NCBI RefSeq assembly: GCF_000739915.1
Contig: NZ_BBJT01000001.1
Coordinates: 364,758 to 428,757 of the forward strand
Source: Paenibacillus chitinolyticus NBRC 15660
Lineage (GTDB): Bacteria > Bacillota > Bacilli > Paenibacillales > NBRC-103111
Reading direction: 5' to 3'
Length of the DNA: 64,000 nt
In this document: piece by piece, positions 53,139 to 61,948 of the stretch
Numbering within the stretch: position 1 is the first letter of the stretch
How the letters are laid out: every line of letters starts with the position of its first letter
Position numbers and translations under genes: made by a program
Notes under the pieces: model-generated
Seen by the model: the letters and a program-made list of their open reading frames with translations, nothing else
Told to the model about the DNA's origin: nothing
Databases searched by the model: none

Positions 53139-53780
53139 ATGGAAGATCATTTGAAACTAAGCGAAAGACAACAGGAAATCGTCGAAGCGGCGCTTGAATT
53201 ACTGGCTGAAAAAGGATATGACGAATTATCTATTCGTGATCTTGGAAAAAAGCTAGATGTCAAAGCACCCGCCATTTACTGGCATTTCAAAAACAAAGCC
53301 ATGATTGTGGACTACATGGCCGAGCATATTTTACAAAAAAAGATGGGAAATTTCGTTCCAAGGGAAAGGGAGCAGTCCTGGCAGGATTGGCTGATTGAGC
53401 ATATCACATTGTTTCGTAAGGCTATGCTCTCTTATCCGGATGGCGGGCGTGTGATAGCCGGCGCGCATCCTTTTCCCAACGGAACTTTAGCGAAGTTTTT
53501 GGAAGATTCTTTTGTCTCCCTTCGCAGTACAGGAATGGATATACGAACAGCCAGAATTGTTATGCTTACCGTTATCCGTTATACGTTTGGCTGTGTGATT
53601 GAGGAACAGGCGGACGAGCACAACTGGGAAACGCTGCCCGAGCGTGCAATAAACAGCGGCGAATTAACAAACATTATGGAAGCTATTCAAGTCGGCGGTA
53701 CGGATGACGAAAATTTCATGACAGGGCTTAAATTAATTATTGCAGGTGGGAATGAAGCGATGCACGCTCCAGCACCTTGA
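53139..53780 (+). CDS. TetR-family repressor (TetR_C-type)
   Basis: A 213-residue repressor preceded by AGAGGTGCGAAC. The helix-turn-helix reads LAEKGYDELSIRDLGKKLDV then KAPAIYWHFKNKAMIVDYMA, the variant seen in true tetracycline repressors (PALYWHVKNK-like). The C-terminal half, with FGCVIEEQADEH, resembles the TetR class C domain that binds polycyclic ligands. It probably represses the FAD monooxygenase and itself through the three operator copies nearby. Confidence 0.9.
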   Translation: MEDHLKLSERQQEIVEAALELLAEKGYDELSIRDLGKKLDVKAPAIYWHFKNKAMIVDYMAEHILQKKMGNFVPREREQSWQDWLIEHITLFRKAMLSYPDGGRVIAGAHPFPNGTLAKFLEDSFVSLRSTGMDIRTARIVMLTVIRYTFGCVIEEQADEHNWETLPERAINSGELTNIMEAIQVGGTDDENFMTGLKLIIAGGNEAMHAPAP

Positions 53781-53846
53781 GGTGCTGGGAGATCGAGGGT
53801 GCGCTAAACTCGAAGGGGTCGGTATCTGTCCGAAGCTCAACGAAAA

Positions 53847-53886
53847 AAGGAGCAACCTGCTAGCCTGCAGACTGCTCCTTCCTTTT
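53847..53886 (+). terminator. Terminator after the TetR gene
   Basis: AAGGAGCA (53847-53854) and TGCTCCTT (53873-53880) pair, with a further CTGC/GCAG inner arm, and CCTTTT follows on the plus strand. Confidence 0.6.
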
Positions 53887-53949
53887 GCTTCCGAAATCAG
53901 TTCTCGGGATCATGTACTTTGGTCTCACCCATCCGTGTTTTAAATCATT

Positions 53950-54387
53950 CTAAAACTTCCGTTTATGATACGGAAGACCCTCGCCTTCTTCGCAATACTG
54001 TTTAAGACTGTACAAAAAAATAGCCCAGTTATAGTTACATGCGCGATAAAATGCGGTCACTTCCTCCCAATTCATCTGACGAAAAATGATTGTAGTCTTC
54101 CCGCTTTTTTCCTCCATATCAAAAGAAATTGTCGTACCTATCCATTCTGGATCTGAATCAACACACTGCCACAGAATCTTTTTATCGGTAACAAGCTCAT
54201 CAACTCGCATCTTTGTTAAGCCTTTGCCGCCGAATCGGAACTCATTTATATAACCGATCTGATCATTGACTACTAGTTCATTTGTCCATATTTCTGAAAG
54301 TCCTTTTGTAGTGGTTAATGCTTCATATACAGTTGAAGCTGGAACATTTACGGTCTGTAAGTGCTCGATATTTGCCATATTGCTCAT
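53950..54387 (-). CDS. SRPBCC (AHSA1/START-like) ligand-binding protein
   Basis: A 145-residue protein with the helix-grip fold: VNVPASTVYEALTTTKGLSE, WTNELVVN, RVDELVTDKKILWQC and the C-terminal helix. This is the Aha1-domain/YndB-like group, small proteins that bind hydrophobic ligands in an internal cavity. It is monocistronic. The function and ligand are not known. Confidence 0.8.
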   Translation of the reverse strand: MSNMANIEHLQTVNVPASTVYEALTTTKGLSEIWTNELVVNDQIGYINEFRFGGKGLTKMRVDELVTDKKILWQCVDSDPEWIGTTISFDMEEKSGKTTIIFRQMNWEEVTAFYRACNYNWAIFLYSLKQYCEEGEGLPYHKRKF

Positions 54388-54482
54388 TCCCCTTCTCTAT
54401 ATAGATTTAATTTATGTAATTATTTGTATACGAATATTATTTCATGGTACGGTTGACGTGATTTCTTTTCAATTGCTCATTT

Positions 54483-55049
54483 TTGAAAAAATGCATTGCA
54501 GAGGGCGGATTCAACTACCTCGACGGTACGATTATTGTCCCTGCCATCGGTCAACCGGAAGCGTCTATTTTGTACAGCGGGTCTGAGAACGCCTATCTTA
54601 CACATCAACGAACTCTAATGAGTCTGGGAGGCACTGCTTCATATCTTGGTACCGATCCAGGCAGTGCAGCAGCATACGACGTAGCTTTACTTGATATTTT
54701 CTGGACATCGATGACCGGCTACATCCAGGCCTTTGCCCTCGCCAGTGTGGAAAACATCAGGGCTACGGACCTCGTGCCGTATGCTAGGAACATCATCGGC
54801 ATGATGCCCGATATAATGGCCGAATTTGCGAATCAGGTCGACAACGGCCATTACCCGGGGATTGATTCTAACCTCATCTCCACCGAGGTAGTAATGGATA
54901 ACGTTATCCATGCATCCAAAGCCCGCGGCATCGACGTTGGAGTACCGGACGCCGCGAAATCTATCGTCCGTCAGGCGATCGATTTGGGCTACGGCAAGCA
55001 AGACTTCTCGCGTTTGGCAGAGCTGTTCAGAAATCGTCCGCGTGACTGA
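54483..55049 (+). pseudogene. Imine reductase-like enzyme lacking its NADPH-binding domain
   Basis: The 188-residue frame has GGFNYLDGTIIVPAIGQPEA, SILYSGSENAY, GGTASYLGTDPGSAAAYDVA, ALASVENI and VVMDNVIHASKARGIDVGVP, the C-terminal helical half of NADPH-dependent imine reductases (about 290 residues when whole). The Rossmann GxGxxG domain is absent: sequence before 54483 is unrelated. It is therefore probably inactive. A MerR gene follows 40 bases later on the same strand. Confidence 0.75.
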
Positions 55050-55088
55050 ACGTCAGTCCGTGCACACCACTTGAAAGAAGGCATTCCC

Positions 55089-55451
55089 ATGAAAATAAGC
55101 CAATTGTCTAAAACAACCGGCGCCAGTATCCGTTCGATCCGACATTATGAAGAAACCCAATTACTCACTGCTTCCCGCCTTAAAAATGGTTATCGGGAGT
55201 TCGATGAAGCTGCCATTGAGCGGATCAAAACGATCAAAGCTTACTTGAACTTAGGTTTGACGACGAAACAAATAGAAGAAACTTTGAAGTGCACGGACGG
55301 TTATTATGAAGATGAAGCAGAACAGGTTTGCCGGGAAATGATCCATATTTATGAAGAAATGCTGCTAGAAGTCAACAGGAAAATGAATGCATTGGCCGTC
55401 GTCAAGCAAGAATTGGAAGAACAATCCCGGCAAATGAAGGATAGCTTGTAA
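55089..55451 (+). CDS. MerR-family transcriptional regulator
   Basis: A 120-residue regulator. I chose the ATG at 55089 (MKISQLSKTTGASIRSIRHY), since AAAGAAGG sits just in front; the longer frame uses a TTG inside that site. The winged helix is followed by an antiparallel coiled coil (EAEQVCREMIHIYEEMLLEV, MNALAVVKQELEEQSRQMKD). There are no metal-binding Cys. It may have regulated the now headless imine reductase in front of it. Confidence 0.88.
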   Translation: MKISQLSKTTGASIRSIRHYEETQLLTASRLKNGYREFDEAAIERIKTIKAYLNLGLTTKQIEETLKCTDGYYEDEAEQVCREMIHIYEEMLLEVNRKMNALAVVKQELEEQSRQMKDSL

Positions 55452-55457
55452 TGCAGT

Positions 55458-56765
55458 TCAATACGTCGCTTTTGGAGCAAACTGACCTTGATTCTTTAGA
55501 GCATAGTCAAAAAAACGAAGGATAAGTTCATTTTGAGTTTCAATCGCATAATATTTATCGATATCTGCTTTTCTGCCTTCTTGCAACAGGTTTGCCAATA
55601 TAGGCGAGAATAAAGGTAGATCGGTTAAACTTAAATGTTTTGCGCCTTTAAAATGAACGTTGTATGCACCTTTAAAATTTTTATTCGAAATTCTATTCGC
55701 GATATACGAAGAACTGCTATCGAGCTGTATCCACACATCATCCGAATAAATGTTAAGAAGCGGGATGGTGTAAGCTTCGGATTTTGCAATTAATGCGTTT
55801 GTAACTTTATCATACACAAGCTCGCTAAAGAATGGAGCATCTATATTTACTACGGCGTCAATGTCATTGCGTTCTCTGCTCAGTGCTACGCTTGCCGTCC
55901 CCCCCACAGAATGACCGAACACGCCTATTTTCTGTGTATCGATGCGTTCATATACAGAATCTTTTTTTTGCTCGGCTTGTTCCAGAATCGTATCCATGAC
56001 AAAATCCATATCATCCGTTCGCAATTTCATCCATTTTTGAGTAAGCTCGAAAAACTCACCAAGCGAATAAACCCCTTCTTTATTTGCATTGTTGACTTCT
56101 TGCATGTATCCGGGATTGATCGTCACGACCTTTCCATCCTCGGAAACGGTATAAAAAGAATGATAGGGATGGTCAATCGAAACGACAACATAACCGTGAC
56201 TCGCAAGTTCTGTAAAGGTAGAAGTGTTGCTTGTTTTAATACCGAATGCTCCATGGGAGAACACAAGCAAAGGATATGTTCCGTCTGCCTGTCCAGGATA
56301 CCAAAATTTCACGTTAACAAACCGATTGTCTTCCTGATCCGTAAATTTTTCGATACGATTCTTGTCCACATAGCTGTAAGTGGCGGTCGCCACTGCATAC
56401 GGACCTGTCACTTGCGGCAGCCTATGCTGCGGAAAAAGTAAAACAGGAACAAGGGTAACGATTACGGTCAGTGCTAACAAGAGGAATTTCCATATCGTAG
56501 AAGAAACTTTGTAACGCGGAGTGTGTGTTTGTTTGCGCAGGAGTGCAACAGTGTCCTTGAACGCTAATATAAAGAGCAAGCCTGCAAACAGCCCCCAAGT
56601 GTACTTCCATACGACAACTTTCCCCAAGATCAGCATGACGAATCCTATAAACATTGCGATTCTCGTCCAACTCTTTATCTTGCTGCGGCTTTGCTTGGTT
56701 GCAATGGAATAAACGGTAATTGCCAGCTCAAAGACCAACGTAACAACAAGTATTAAAATCTGCAT
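55458..56765 (-). CDS. Membrane-anchored PAF-acetylhydrolase-like hydrolase
   Basis: A 435-residue protein from the ATG at 56765. Its N-terminus has four hydrophobic helices (MQILILVVTLVFELAITVYS, IAMFIGFVMLILGKVVVW, LFAGLLFILAFKD, FLLLALTVIVTLVPVLL). The hydrolase domain follows: YPLLVFSHGAFGIK, SHGYVVVSIDHPYHSF, the nucleophile elbow GVFGHSVGGTA, and KGAKHLSLTDLP with the catalytic His. It acts outside the membrane or at its surface on acyl esters. It is a paralogue of the proteins at 38.1 and 60.2 kb. A broken LytTR gene lies 30 bases upstream on the same strand. Confidence 0.85.
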   Translation of the reverse strand: MQILILVVTLVFELAITVYSIATKQSRSKIKSWTRIAMFIGFVMLILGKVVVWKYTWGLFAGLLFILAFKDTVALLRKQTHTPRYKVSSTIWKFLLLALTVIVTLVPVLLFPQHRLPQVTGPYAVATATYSYVDKNRIEKFTDQEDNRFVNVKFWYPGQADGTYPLLVFSHGAFGIKTSNTSTFTELASHGYVVVSIDHPYHSFYTVSEDGKVVTINPGYMQEVNNANKEGVYSLGEFFELTQKWMKLRTDDMDFVMDTILEQAEQKKDSVYERIDTQKIGVFGHSVGGTASVALSRERNDIDAVVNIDAPFFSELVYDKVTNALIAKSEAYTIPLLNIYSDDVWIQLDSSSSYIANRISNKNFKGAYNVHFKGAKHLSLTDLPLFSPILANLLQEGRKADIDKYYAIETQNELILRFFDYALKNQGQFAPKATY

Positions 56766-56793
56766 AAGACTTCTCTGCTCCTCCTCCAACTTT

Positions 56794-57150
56794 TTATGAG
56801 TTCATCATAATAAATGGCCTAGCAATGGTCGATTTGGAGGCGCGAAAACAATGTTTCTCTTTGCAAAGTTCCTCCAGTTCATAAAGCTTTTGTTTGACTT
56901 CATGGACGGTGTTCTTACCATACGCAAACACTTTCCCGTTAACAGCTTCAAAATAATAAATATCACTAAGTTTTATGCGGCTGATCTTATCCTCATGATA
57001 ACCAAGTACAATGAGCGTTTCGGTTTTTATTTTATTAACGAGCTCATGCATTTGTCGTCTACTTGGTGACACCTGATGCGGATCTCCTCTTCTTCTGTAT
57101 GGTCTATTACTTCGATGGAAATTTTGATAGAAATCACCCTCGGAAATTCG
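56794..57150 (-). pseudogene. LytTR-domain regulator, frameshifted and truncated
   Basis: Minus-strand 57060-57150 reads KISIEVIDHTEEEEIRIRCH then QVDDK. After a one-base shift the reading continues MHELVNKIKTETLIVLGYHE, LSDIYYFEAVNGKVFAYGKN, CFRASKSTI. This is a stand-alone LytTR DNA-binding protein of about 150 residues, with its last 45 replaced by unrelated ARPFIMMNS. It lies directly upstream of the hydrolase and may once have controlled it. Confidence 0.7.
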
Positions 57151-57653
57151 AATTAAAACTTGTTAACTTTTACAATACGTGAATTATACAACGAAAACGC
57201 GGAAGCTTCTATTTTGAGCAACTTGTAGAATAAACCTACTCTTAAATTCCCATCATCAGTAACAAAAAAAATGCGTCATTACTGCATGTAAAACCTCGCT
57301 ATTGAATGCTTGACTTCAGTAGATTTCATTTCAAGACCCACCTTTCTATAGTTAACCTCAAAGTCAATAAATATATCATAAATACCAATTTTTTCAATTA
57401 CCTTTTCTGAAGCCTGTTATTTTTTTCGATTTCAAGACCTATACTCCTTCTAATCACAATAAAATAGAGACCGTTCTTATGAACAATCTCTCCACCTCAA
57501 CACTGCTGCTTCGGCATTATCCCCCACCTTGCAACCTAAAATCTACATATCGTATAATGTCAATGTATTATGATTATTATATCGACATATAATAATATTT
57601 CGATATAATAATTAACAAACTGAAATCTTTGGAGAGCATTCAGTTTGTTGTGA
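57151..57653. other. Gene-poor AT-rich stretch
   Basis: No coding frame recognised. It holds the inverted repeat described at 57573-57612 and a weak hairpin near 57467-57490. Confidence 0.45.
57573..57612. promoter_or_regulatory. Perfect 13-bp inverted repeat, likely regulator site
   Basis: ATTATTATATCGA (57573-57585) and TCGATATAATAAT (57600-57612) flank CATATAATAATATT. It sits just past the 3' end of the ArsR-like gene and has no gene downstream, so its target may have been lost. Confidence 0.5.
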
Positions 57654-57956
57654 TTAGATTTCGTTATTGAAAAATGCACCTATTTCGCGTAACGTTTCCT
57701 CGTTTCTTTTGAAATACGTATACTTACCGATCCGTTCTACCGTAATCAGATCTGCCTTTTGAAGTATCGATAGATATTGGGAAGCTGTAGACTGTGTCAT
57801 CTTCAGCTTTTCCATGACTTGAGTAACACATACCCCTACTTTCCTCATATCAACCCCTTCATAGGGCGTAAAATGTGTTTCAGGATCTTTCAACCAAAAC
57901 AATATTTGCAATCTCGACGAATTGGACAGTGCTTTAAAAATTTAAATTGGCTTCAT
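57654..57956 (-). pseudogene. ArsR-family repressor with an early nonsense codon
   Basis: From an ATG at 57956 the reading is MKPI, a TAA at 57944-57942, then IFKALSNSSRLQILFWLKDP, KMTQSTASQYLSILQKADLI and TYFKRNEETLREIGAFFNNE. The segment after the stop is an intact ArsR winged helix. The stop falls where Gln is usual (MKPIQIFKALS), so CAA has apparently become TAA. The protein could restart at a TTG (57911), but that would remove the first helix. There is no As-binding Cys pair (the only Cys is in VCVTQVMEK). Confidence 0.7.
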
Positions 57957-58342
57957 ACGTATTATAATATCGAAAATTATCGATGTGTCAAAGTTTTTAC
58001 TCTTCCATCATCGGTAGTGTCCGGATGTACCAGGCTTCAAAACCCATATCCGCTAGTTGTTGCTGTTCCAACATGATAGCTAGTTGGCTACCTAAAGATC
58101 CGTGTAATCCTGCGCACAGCAGGTTTAGGCTCTCTGAACATCACATAACACATCAGGGATTGTCTAGTAGAAACTAGGTCCCCAAGAGTGACTTTATTGT
58201 ATGATGAATCTATTCATAATTAAAATTTGAAATATTCAAAACCATATGTGAAAATTTATCCTTACCAACGGCACGTGAACAAAATCTGGTTGACTTAATC
58301 AGTAGACGCGTAAATGTGACTTTGATTGTCTACCCGGAGATA
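57957..58342. other. No gene recognised
   Basis: About 385 bases upstream of the ArsR-like pseudogene. No coding frame or hairpin with support. Confidence 0.4.
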
Positions 58343-58386
58343 GCAAAAAGAAGCCAGTTCCTTTATCAGAACGGGCTTCTTTTTGC
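58343..58386. terminator. Bidirectional 13-bp terminator
   Basis: GCAAAAAGAAGCC and GGCTTCTTTTTGC pair perfectly, with an inner TTC/GAA. It lies about 60 bases after the stop of the SnoaL-like gene. Confidence 0.75.
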
Positions 58387-58446
58387 GTTTTACGGTAGCG
58401 TTTCATGCTCAGTTGACGTCAGGCTTACGATTCAGCTGCACCAAAC

Positions 58447-59226
58447 TTAAAATCTGCTGTTCGAATTCTTTCGTTTTTCTGCCGGCAGTATGGCCTCGAT
58501 GACGTCCCAATGTTCGGCTATCTTTTCATTTTCCACGCGGAACATGTCGTAGAAAGCAGTAGGTTGATTGTCGAAGAGACCTTCACTCACTGTAAGCACA
58601 AAATCACCTTGTCCAATCACCTGATGGACATGAGTATATTCAAATTCAATGTTTTTTTTCTTCAGCTCCTGCAATGCAGCCTGGAGACCGGTAAGGCCAT
58701 CTGCTATATGTGGACTATGCTGAATGTAGTTATCCCCATCAAAATAAGCGGCAAGCAGGCCAGGGTTCTTCCCAAGCAAGATGTTCTCAACATAGCTTTT
58801 GACAAATTCTTTGTTGGTATCCGTCTTGTCGATATCCTTTATCGTGACCGGTCCGTCAATCATCGTATGATGGCTTGGTGTCTTTTCCACCATCTCTTGC
58901 ATATTGTCCCAATGTTCAACGATCAGTCCATTCTCAAAACGGAAAATATCCATGATGATTTTGGAGCCAAAAAACTCATATACGGAATGAAGTGCCACAT
59001 AATCTCCGTCGACCAAAGCACGCTTAACACTTACCTTCGTACCAATTTCCTTTAAATGGCCAAGTGCACCAAGCATGGCCGCATGACCATCGGATAAGCC
59101 TTGGTTGTGCTGAATATATTGCTTTGGATGAACGTAAGCCGTAATTGCTTCGGGATTGCCGCTCTCAAAACTTTCCAGAACAGCGATTGCCTTATGGACA
59201 AGCTCATTTTGGCTTTTTATTGTCAT
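58447..59226 (-). CDS. Tandem SnoaL-like (NTF2-fold) protein
   Basis: A 259-residue protein with AGGAGGATATACAA before the ATG. It contains two NTF2-like units: YVHPKQYIQHNQGLSDGHAA with FRFENGLIVEHWDNMQEMV (about 1-120), and YFDGDNYIQHSPHIADGLTG with FRVENEKIAEHWDVIEAI (about 130-245). Each has the IQHN/IQHS and EHWD signatures of the predicted SnoaL-like aldol condensation/cyclase family. It is divergent from a TetR gene, and the intergenic palindrome suggests it is induced when the TetR ligand appears. The reaction is unknown. Confidence 0.85.
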   Translation of the reverse strand: MTIKSQNELVHKAIAVLESFESGNPEAITAYVHPKQYIQHNQGLSDGHAAMLGALGHLKEIGTKVSVKRALVDGDYVALHSVYEFFGSKIIMDIFRFENGLIVEHWDNMQEMVEKTPSHHTMIDGPVTIKDIDKTDTNKEFVKSYVENILLGKNPGLLAAYFDGDNYIQHSPHIADGLTGLQAALQELKKKNIEFEYTHVHQVIGQGDFVLTVSEGLFDNQPTAFYDMFRVENEKIAEHWDVIEAILPAEKRKNSNSRF

Positions 59227-59256
59227 TTGTATATCCTCCTAAAAGTTTATAGTCAT

Positions 59257-59293
59257 TAGATAAATAATGAACGTCGTGTTGTTTATTTATCTA
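59257..59293. promoter_or_regulatory. Operator-like inverted repeat between the SnoaL and TetR genes
   Basis: TAGATAAATAA and TTATTTATCTA form a perfect 11-bp inverted repeat with a 15-base spacer, 31 bases from the SnoaL-like start. It is a probable TetR binding site. Confidence 0.65.
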
Positions 59294-59419
59294 TCGCTCA
59301 TTATAATGGAGGGTAATATCACGCTCAATATTCAATATTTTTGGTTTTGAAGGATAACAGACATCTCAACAAACTTTGTCGCTTAACTGCTCTAAATAAA
59401 TTGAAGGGAACAGAAAATA

Positions 59420-60043
59420 ATGAACAAGAAAATCGACCTAAGAATACTTCGCACGAAACAATCGATTCGAAAGGCGTTTTATGAGCTTATTCAGGAAAAA
59501 GGATATGAAGCGATAACGATTCAGGATATTGCCGATCGGGCTATGATCAATCGAAACACATTTTATCTTCACTACCCAAATAAACCCGATTTATTAGATA
59601 CATGTATGAATGAATTGTTGAGCGAATTAAAGGATGCGGTCGTCCTTTGTCCCATCGGCATGAATCCGTTCAGTATTTCTATACTTGAGACAGTCATGCA
59701 AACTGTACTGGAACATATTTCTCTCAACACTACCTTTTATTACGCCATGTTAATCGAAGAGAAGAGAATCTATCAGTTTCGAGCAAAAATGGAGAATATC
59801 ATTAAAGATAAATTAAACGAGGGGTGGAATCCTGATCAGGTAAATGCTCCTTTAGCGATATCCAAGGATTTGCTGCTCGAATATCTCGTATCGGCTTTTA
59901 TGGGGATTGTCATTTGGTGGATTAAAAACGATCAGCATCTTCCTGCGAATGAAGTTTCATCTCAGTTTAGTAGAATTGTTGCCTACGGGCATTTGAGAGC
60001 TGCCGGCATCCCCGTCGAGGACGAATACTCACCGGAGAGATAA
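59420..60043 (+). CDS. TetR/AcrR-family regulator
   Basis: A 207-residue regulator with GAAGGGAACAG ahead of the ATG. The helix-turn-helix is RKAFYELIQEKGYEAITIQD then IADRAMINRNTFYLHYPNKP. The C-terminal domain includes LLEYLVSAFMGIVIWWIKND (TetR_C_33-like). It is divergent from the SnoaL-like gene and convergent with the membrane-anchored hydrolase, separated from the latter by a strong terminator. Confidence 0.9.
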   Translation: MNKKIDLRILRTKQSIRKAFYELIQEKGYEAITIQDIADRAMINRNTFYLHYPNKPDLLDTCMNELLSELKDAVVLCPIGMNPFSISILETVMQTVLEHISLNTTFYYAMLIEEKRIYQFRAKMENIIKDKLNEGWNPDQVNAPLAISKDLLLEYLVSAFMGIVIWWIKNDQHLPANEVSSQFSRIVAYGHLRAAGIPVEDEYSPER

Positions 60044-60080
60044 TCCTGAACCGCTTCGTTCTTCTTAGACAAAGGACAAC

Positions 60081-60127
60081 TCCCTTCAAGTAGCGGTTTA
60101 TTTATTAAACCGGTCTACTTGAAGGGA
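60081..60127. terminator. Perfect 13-bp terminator between TetR and hydrolase genes
   Basis: TCCCTTCAAGTAG and CTACTTGAAGGGA form the outer stem, and GGTTTA/TAAACC an inner one. It separates convergent genes. Confidence 0.75.
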
Positions 60128-60159
60128 AGCCTATCAAAATCGGCAACCTGTTCCGTAAT

Positions 60160-61662
60160 TTATAATAGCGAGGTTACGAACTTCACCTCCGGAAAGCGGC
60201 TATCCGGTCCTTTCATTAAGTTTCCGCCTTGATTTTTCAGATACATATCGAAGAAATCCAGCATATAGGCATTGATAACGGAGTTCGCTCTTTCGGGCCC
60301 AATCTTTCCTGTAACGCCCAGCATTTTGAAAATCGGAGAAATGAACTGTACGTCGGTAAAATTCAAATGCTCCGTATTGTCGATATAGAGGAATTGTCCC
60401 CCTGCGGAAACCGTTTCGCGCATCCGTTCAAGCTCTAACTTTTTGTCTTCCGTTACTTGATCCATCCACTCTCTTGTGTTGCCCATACGTTTAAGCTCTT
60501 CCTCCGTGTAGGCGTGGTTATCCATCACCATCTTTAATCTTTCGAATTCGCTTTCCGAGTTCATGAACAAAAACGGCTTTCGCAGACCCTCTCTGTCACG
60601 CAGTCGATAAAGCCCTCCATCCAAGTCTATTCCAACCGAGATTCGCGGATCGTAAGAAGCGTCATAGGCCGTCGCTCCGCCGATGGAATGACCGAACACT
60701 CCGACATGACCGAGATCAATCCTTCCTTTTAGATGGCTTGGAATCTGCCCCGTTTGGATGAGCTCGAATTGGTCCAGCGCAAACGCCACATCGTCGGTTA
60801 AAACTTTTCCCAACTTGTCGCGATTACCGCTTTCCGTCCGGTAATCATGGTCGGGCGAGAATAAGTCGTTGGTTGTGCTAGTCGTGATCCGACCGTCCGG
60901 AAACTCGGTTGCAAATGTATTGTAGGTGTGGTCGATCACTGCCACGATATATCCGTGGCTCGCGAGATTTTCGGCTTGCGACGTGTGAAGGAACCTGGAA
61001 GAGCCGAAGCCGGGATTCGCAAGGATCAGCGGAAATGAAGTCTGTGCTGAAGAGAGCTCAGCCCCCGAATAAGCATGACTGGATACGTACTTCAGGTGTT
61101 GAAGAGTAAACCCGGGAAGGCCATAGTTCGCGGCCATATAACGTAAAATCCGGGTATCGGGAATAACGGGAGCGTACTTGCCGGTGCCAGCTTGAGCCGG
61201 ATACCATACCTGAACCATCAATTCTCTCTTACCCTTTCTGGTTTTGTCGAAAATCTCTTCCCTATTTGGATCCACGAAATGAAAAGTTTGCGTTCCAACC
61301 TTAAATTCGCCTGTCGGTTCAGCTAGTTTAAATACAGGAAAAGCATACATGAGCCCCGCTGTTACGACCAGCATTATCGCTATAGCGGTATAAGCTGAAC
61401 CCAACATGAATCGCGGGATTTTTTTGAGGCCGGTTTTTTTAAAATAGCGATAACCTGAAATGGCTAAAAAAATGATCGTTATGCAATAGGAGAAAAATAG
61501 CTGAACTCTGTATCCTTCCACCGTCCAATGAATGACCAGTAAAAATGAGGCGATCCCGCTTGCAACGAATACTGGAATTCTACGCCGTCCTTTTTTTAAT
61601 AGCACTGTTAATGCAAACAAGCCGATGTTTGACAAAAAAAACAGCAGTTCAAACAGCCTCAT
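60160..61662 (-). CDS. Membrane-anchored PAF-acetylhydrolase-like hydrolase, second paralogue
   Basis: A 500-residue protein from the ATG at 61662, with AAAAAGGAGAATCGAG upstream. Four hydrophobic helices occupy the first 120 residues (FELLFFLSNIGLFALTVLL and others). The hydrolase domain follows: SFPLILANPGFGSSRF, SHGYIVAVIDHTYNTF, the elbow GVFGHSIGGATAYDASYD, and YIDNTEHLNFTDV. It parallels the protein at 55.5 kb motif by motif but is longer. It acts at the membrane surface on an unknown ester. Its position next to regulators mirrors that of the two paralogues. Confidence 0.85.
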   Translation of the reverse strand: MRLFELLFFLSNIGLFALTVLLKKGRRRIPVFVASGIASFLLVIHWTVEGYRVQLFFSYCITIIFLAISGYRYFKKTGLKKIPRFMLGSAYTAIAIMLVVTAGLMYAFPVFKLAEPTGEFKVGTQTFHFVDPNREEIFDKTRKGKRELMVQVWYPAQAGTGKYAPVIPDTRILRYMAANYGLPGFTLQHLKYVSSHAYSGAELSSAQTSFPLILANPGFGSSRFLHTSQAENLASHGYIVAVIDHTYNTFATEFPDGRITTSTTNDLFSPDHDYRTESGNRDKLGKVLTDDVAFALDQFELIQTGQIPSHLKGRIDLGHVGVFGHSIGGATAYDASYDPRISVGIDLDGGLYRLRDREGLRKPFLFMNSESEFERLKMVMDNHAYTEEELKRMGNTREWMDQVTEDKKLELERMRETVSAGGQFLYIDNTEHLNFTDVQFISPIFKMLGVTGKIGPERANSVINAYMLDFFDMYLKNQGGNLMKGPDSRFPEVKFVTSLL

Positions 61663-61756
61663 CTCGATTCTCCTTTTTAACAATTCTATTTGTTCCAATC
61701 TTATTGTTCCAATCTTATCCTGTGAGGCTGGCCTGAGCTATCGATTTGCCTTACAT

Positions 61757-61948
61757 CTACCTTACAATTTTGTAATTCGATCTTGCGGTATTCATTCCGG
61801 ACCGTTCGCGAATCATTGCCTTTTCAAGCTTATTCAAGTGAAAAGTTAAGTCCGTGATGGCTTCGTCTCCAAAAGAGATCTTGGAAAACTCCCGCTCCCA
61901 TTTCGCTATTTCAGCCCAATCACGCGCTTCAACCTGCCGTATGATCAT
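61757..61948 (-). pseudogene. GNAT acetyltransferase, N-terminal fragment
   Basis: The start ATG at 61948 has AAAGGAATGACAAGG in front and overlaps the end of the polyamine synthase gene by 20 bases. The 63 residues IIRQVEARDWAEIAKWEREF to MIRERSGM are the first third of a GNAT protein; the acetyl-CoA binding part is missing and the reading drifts into NTARSNYKIVR. In the intact state it would have been translated with the synthase, perhaps to acetylate a polyamine. Confidence 0.65.
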
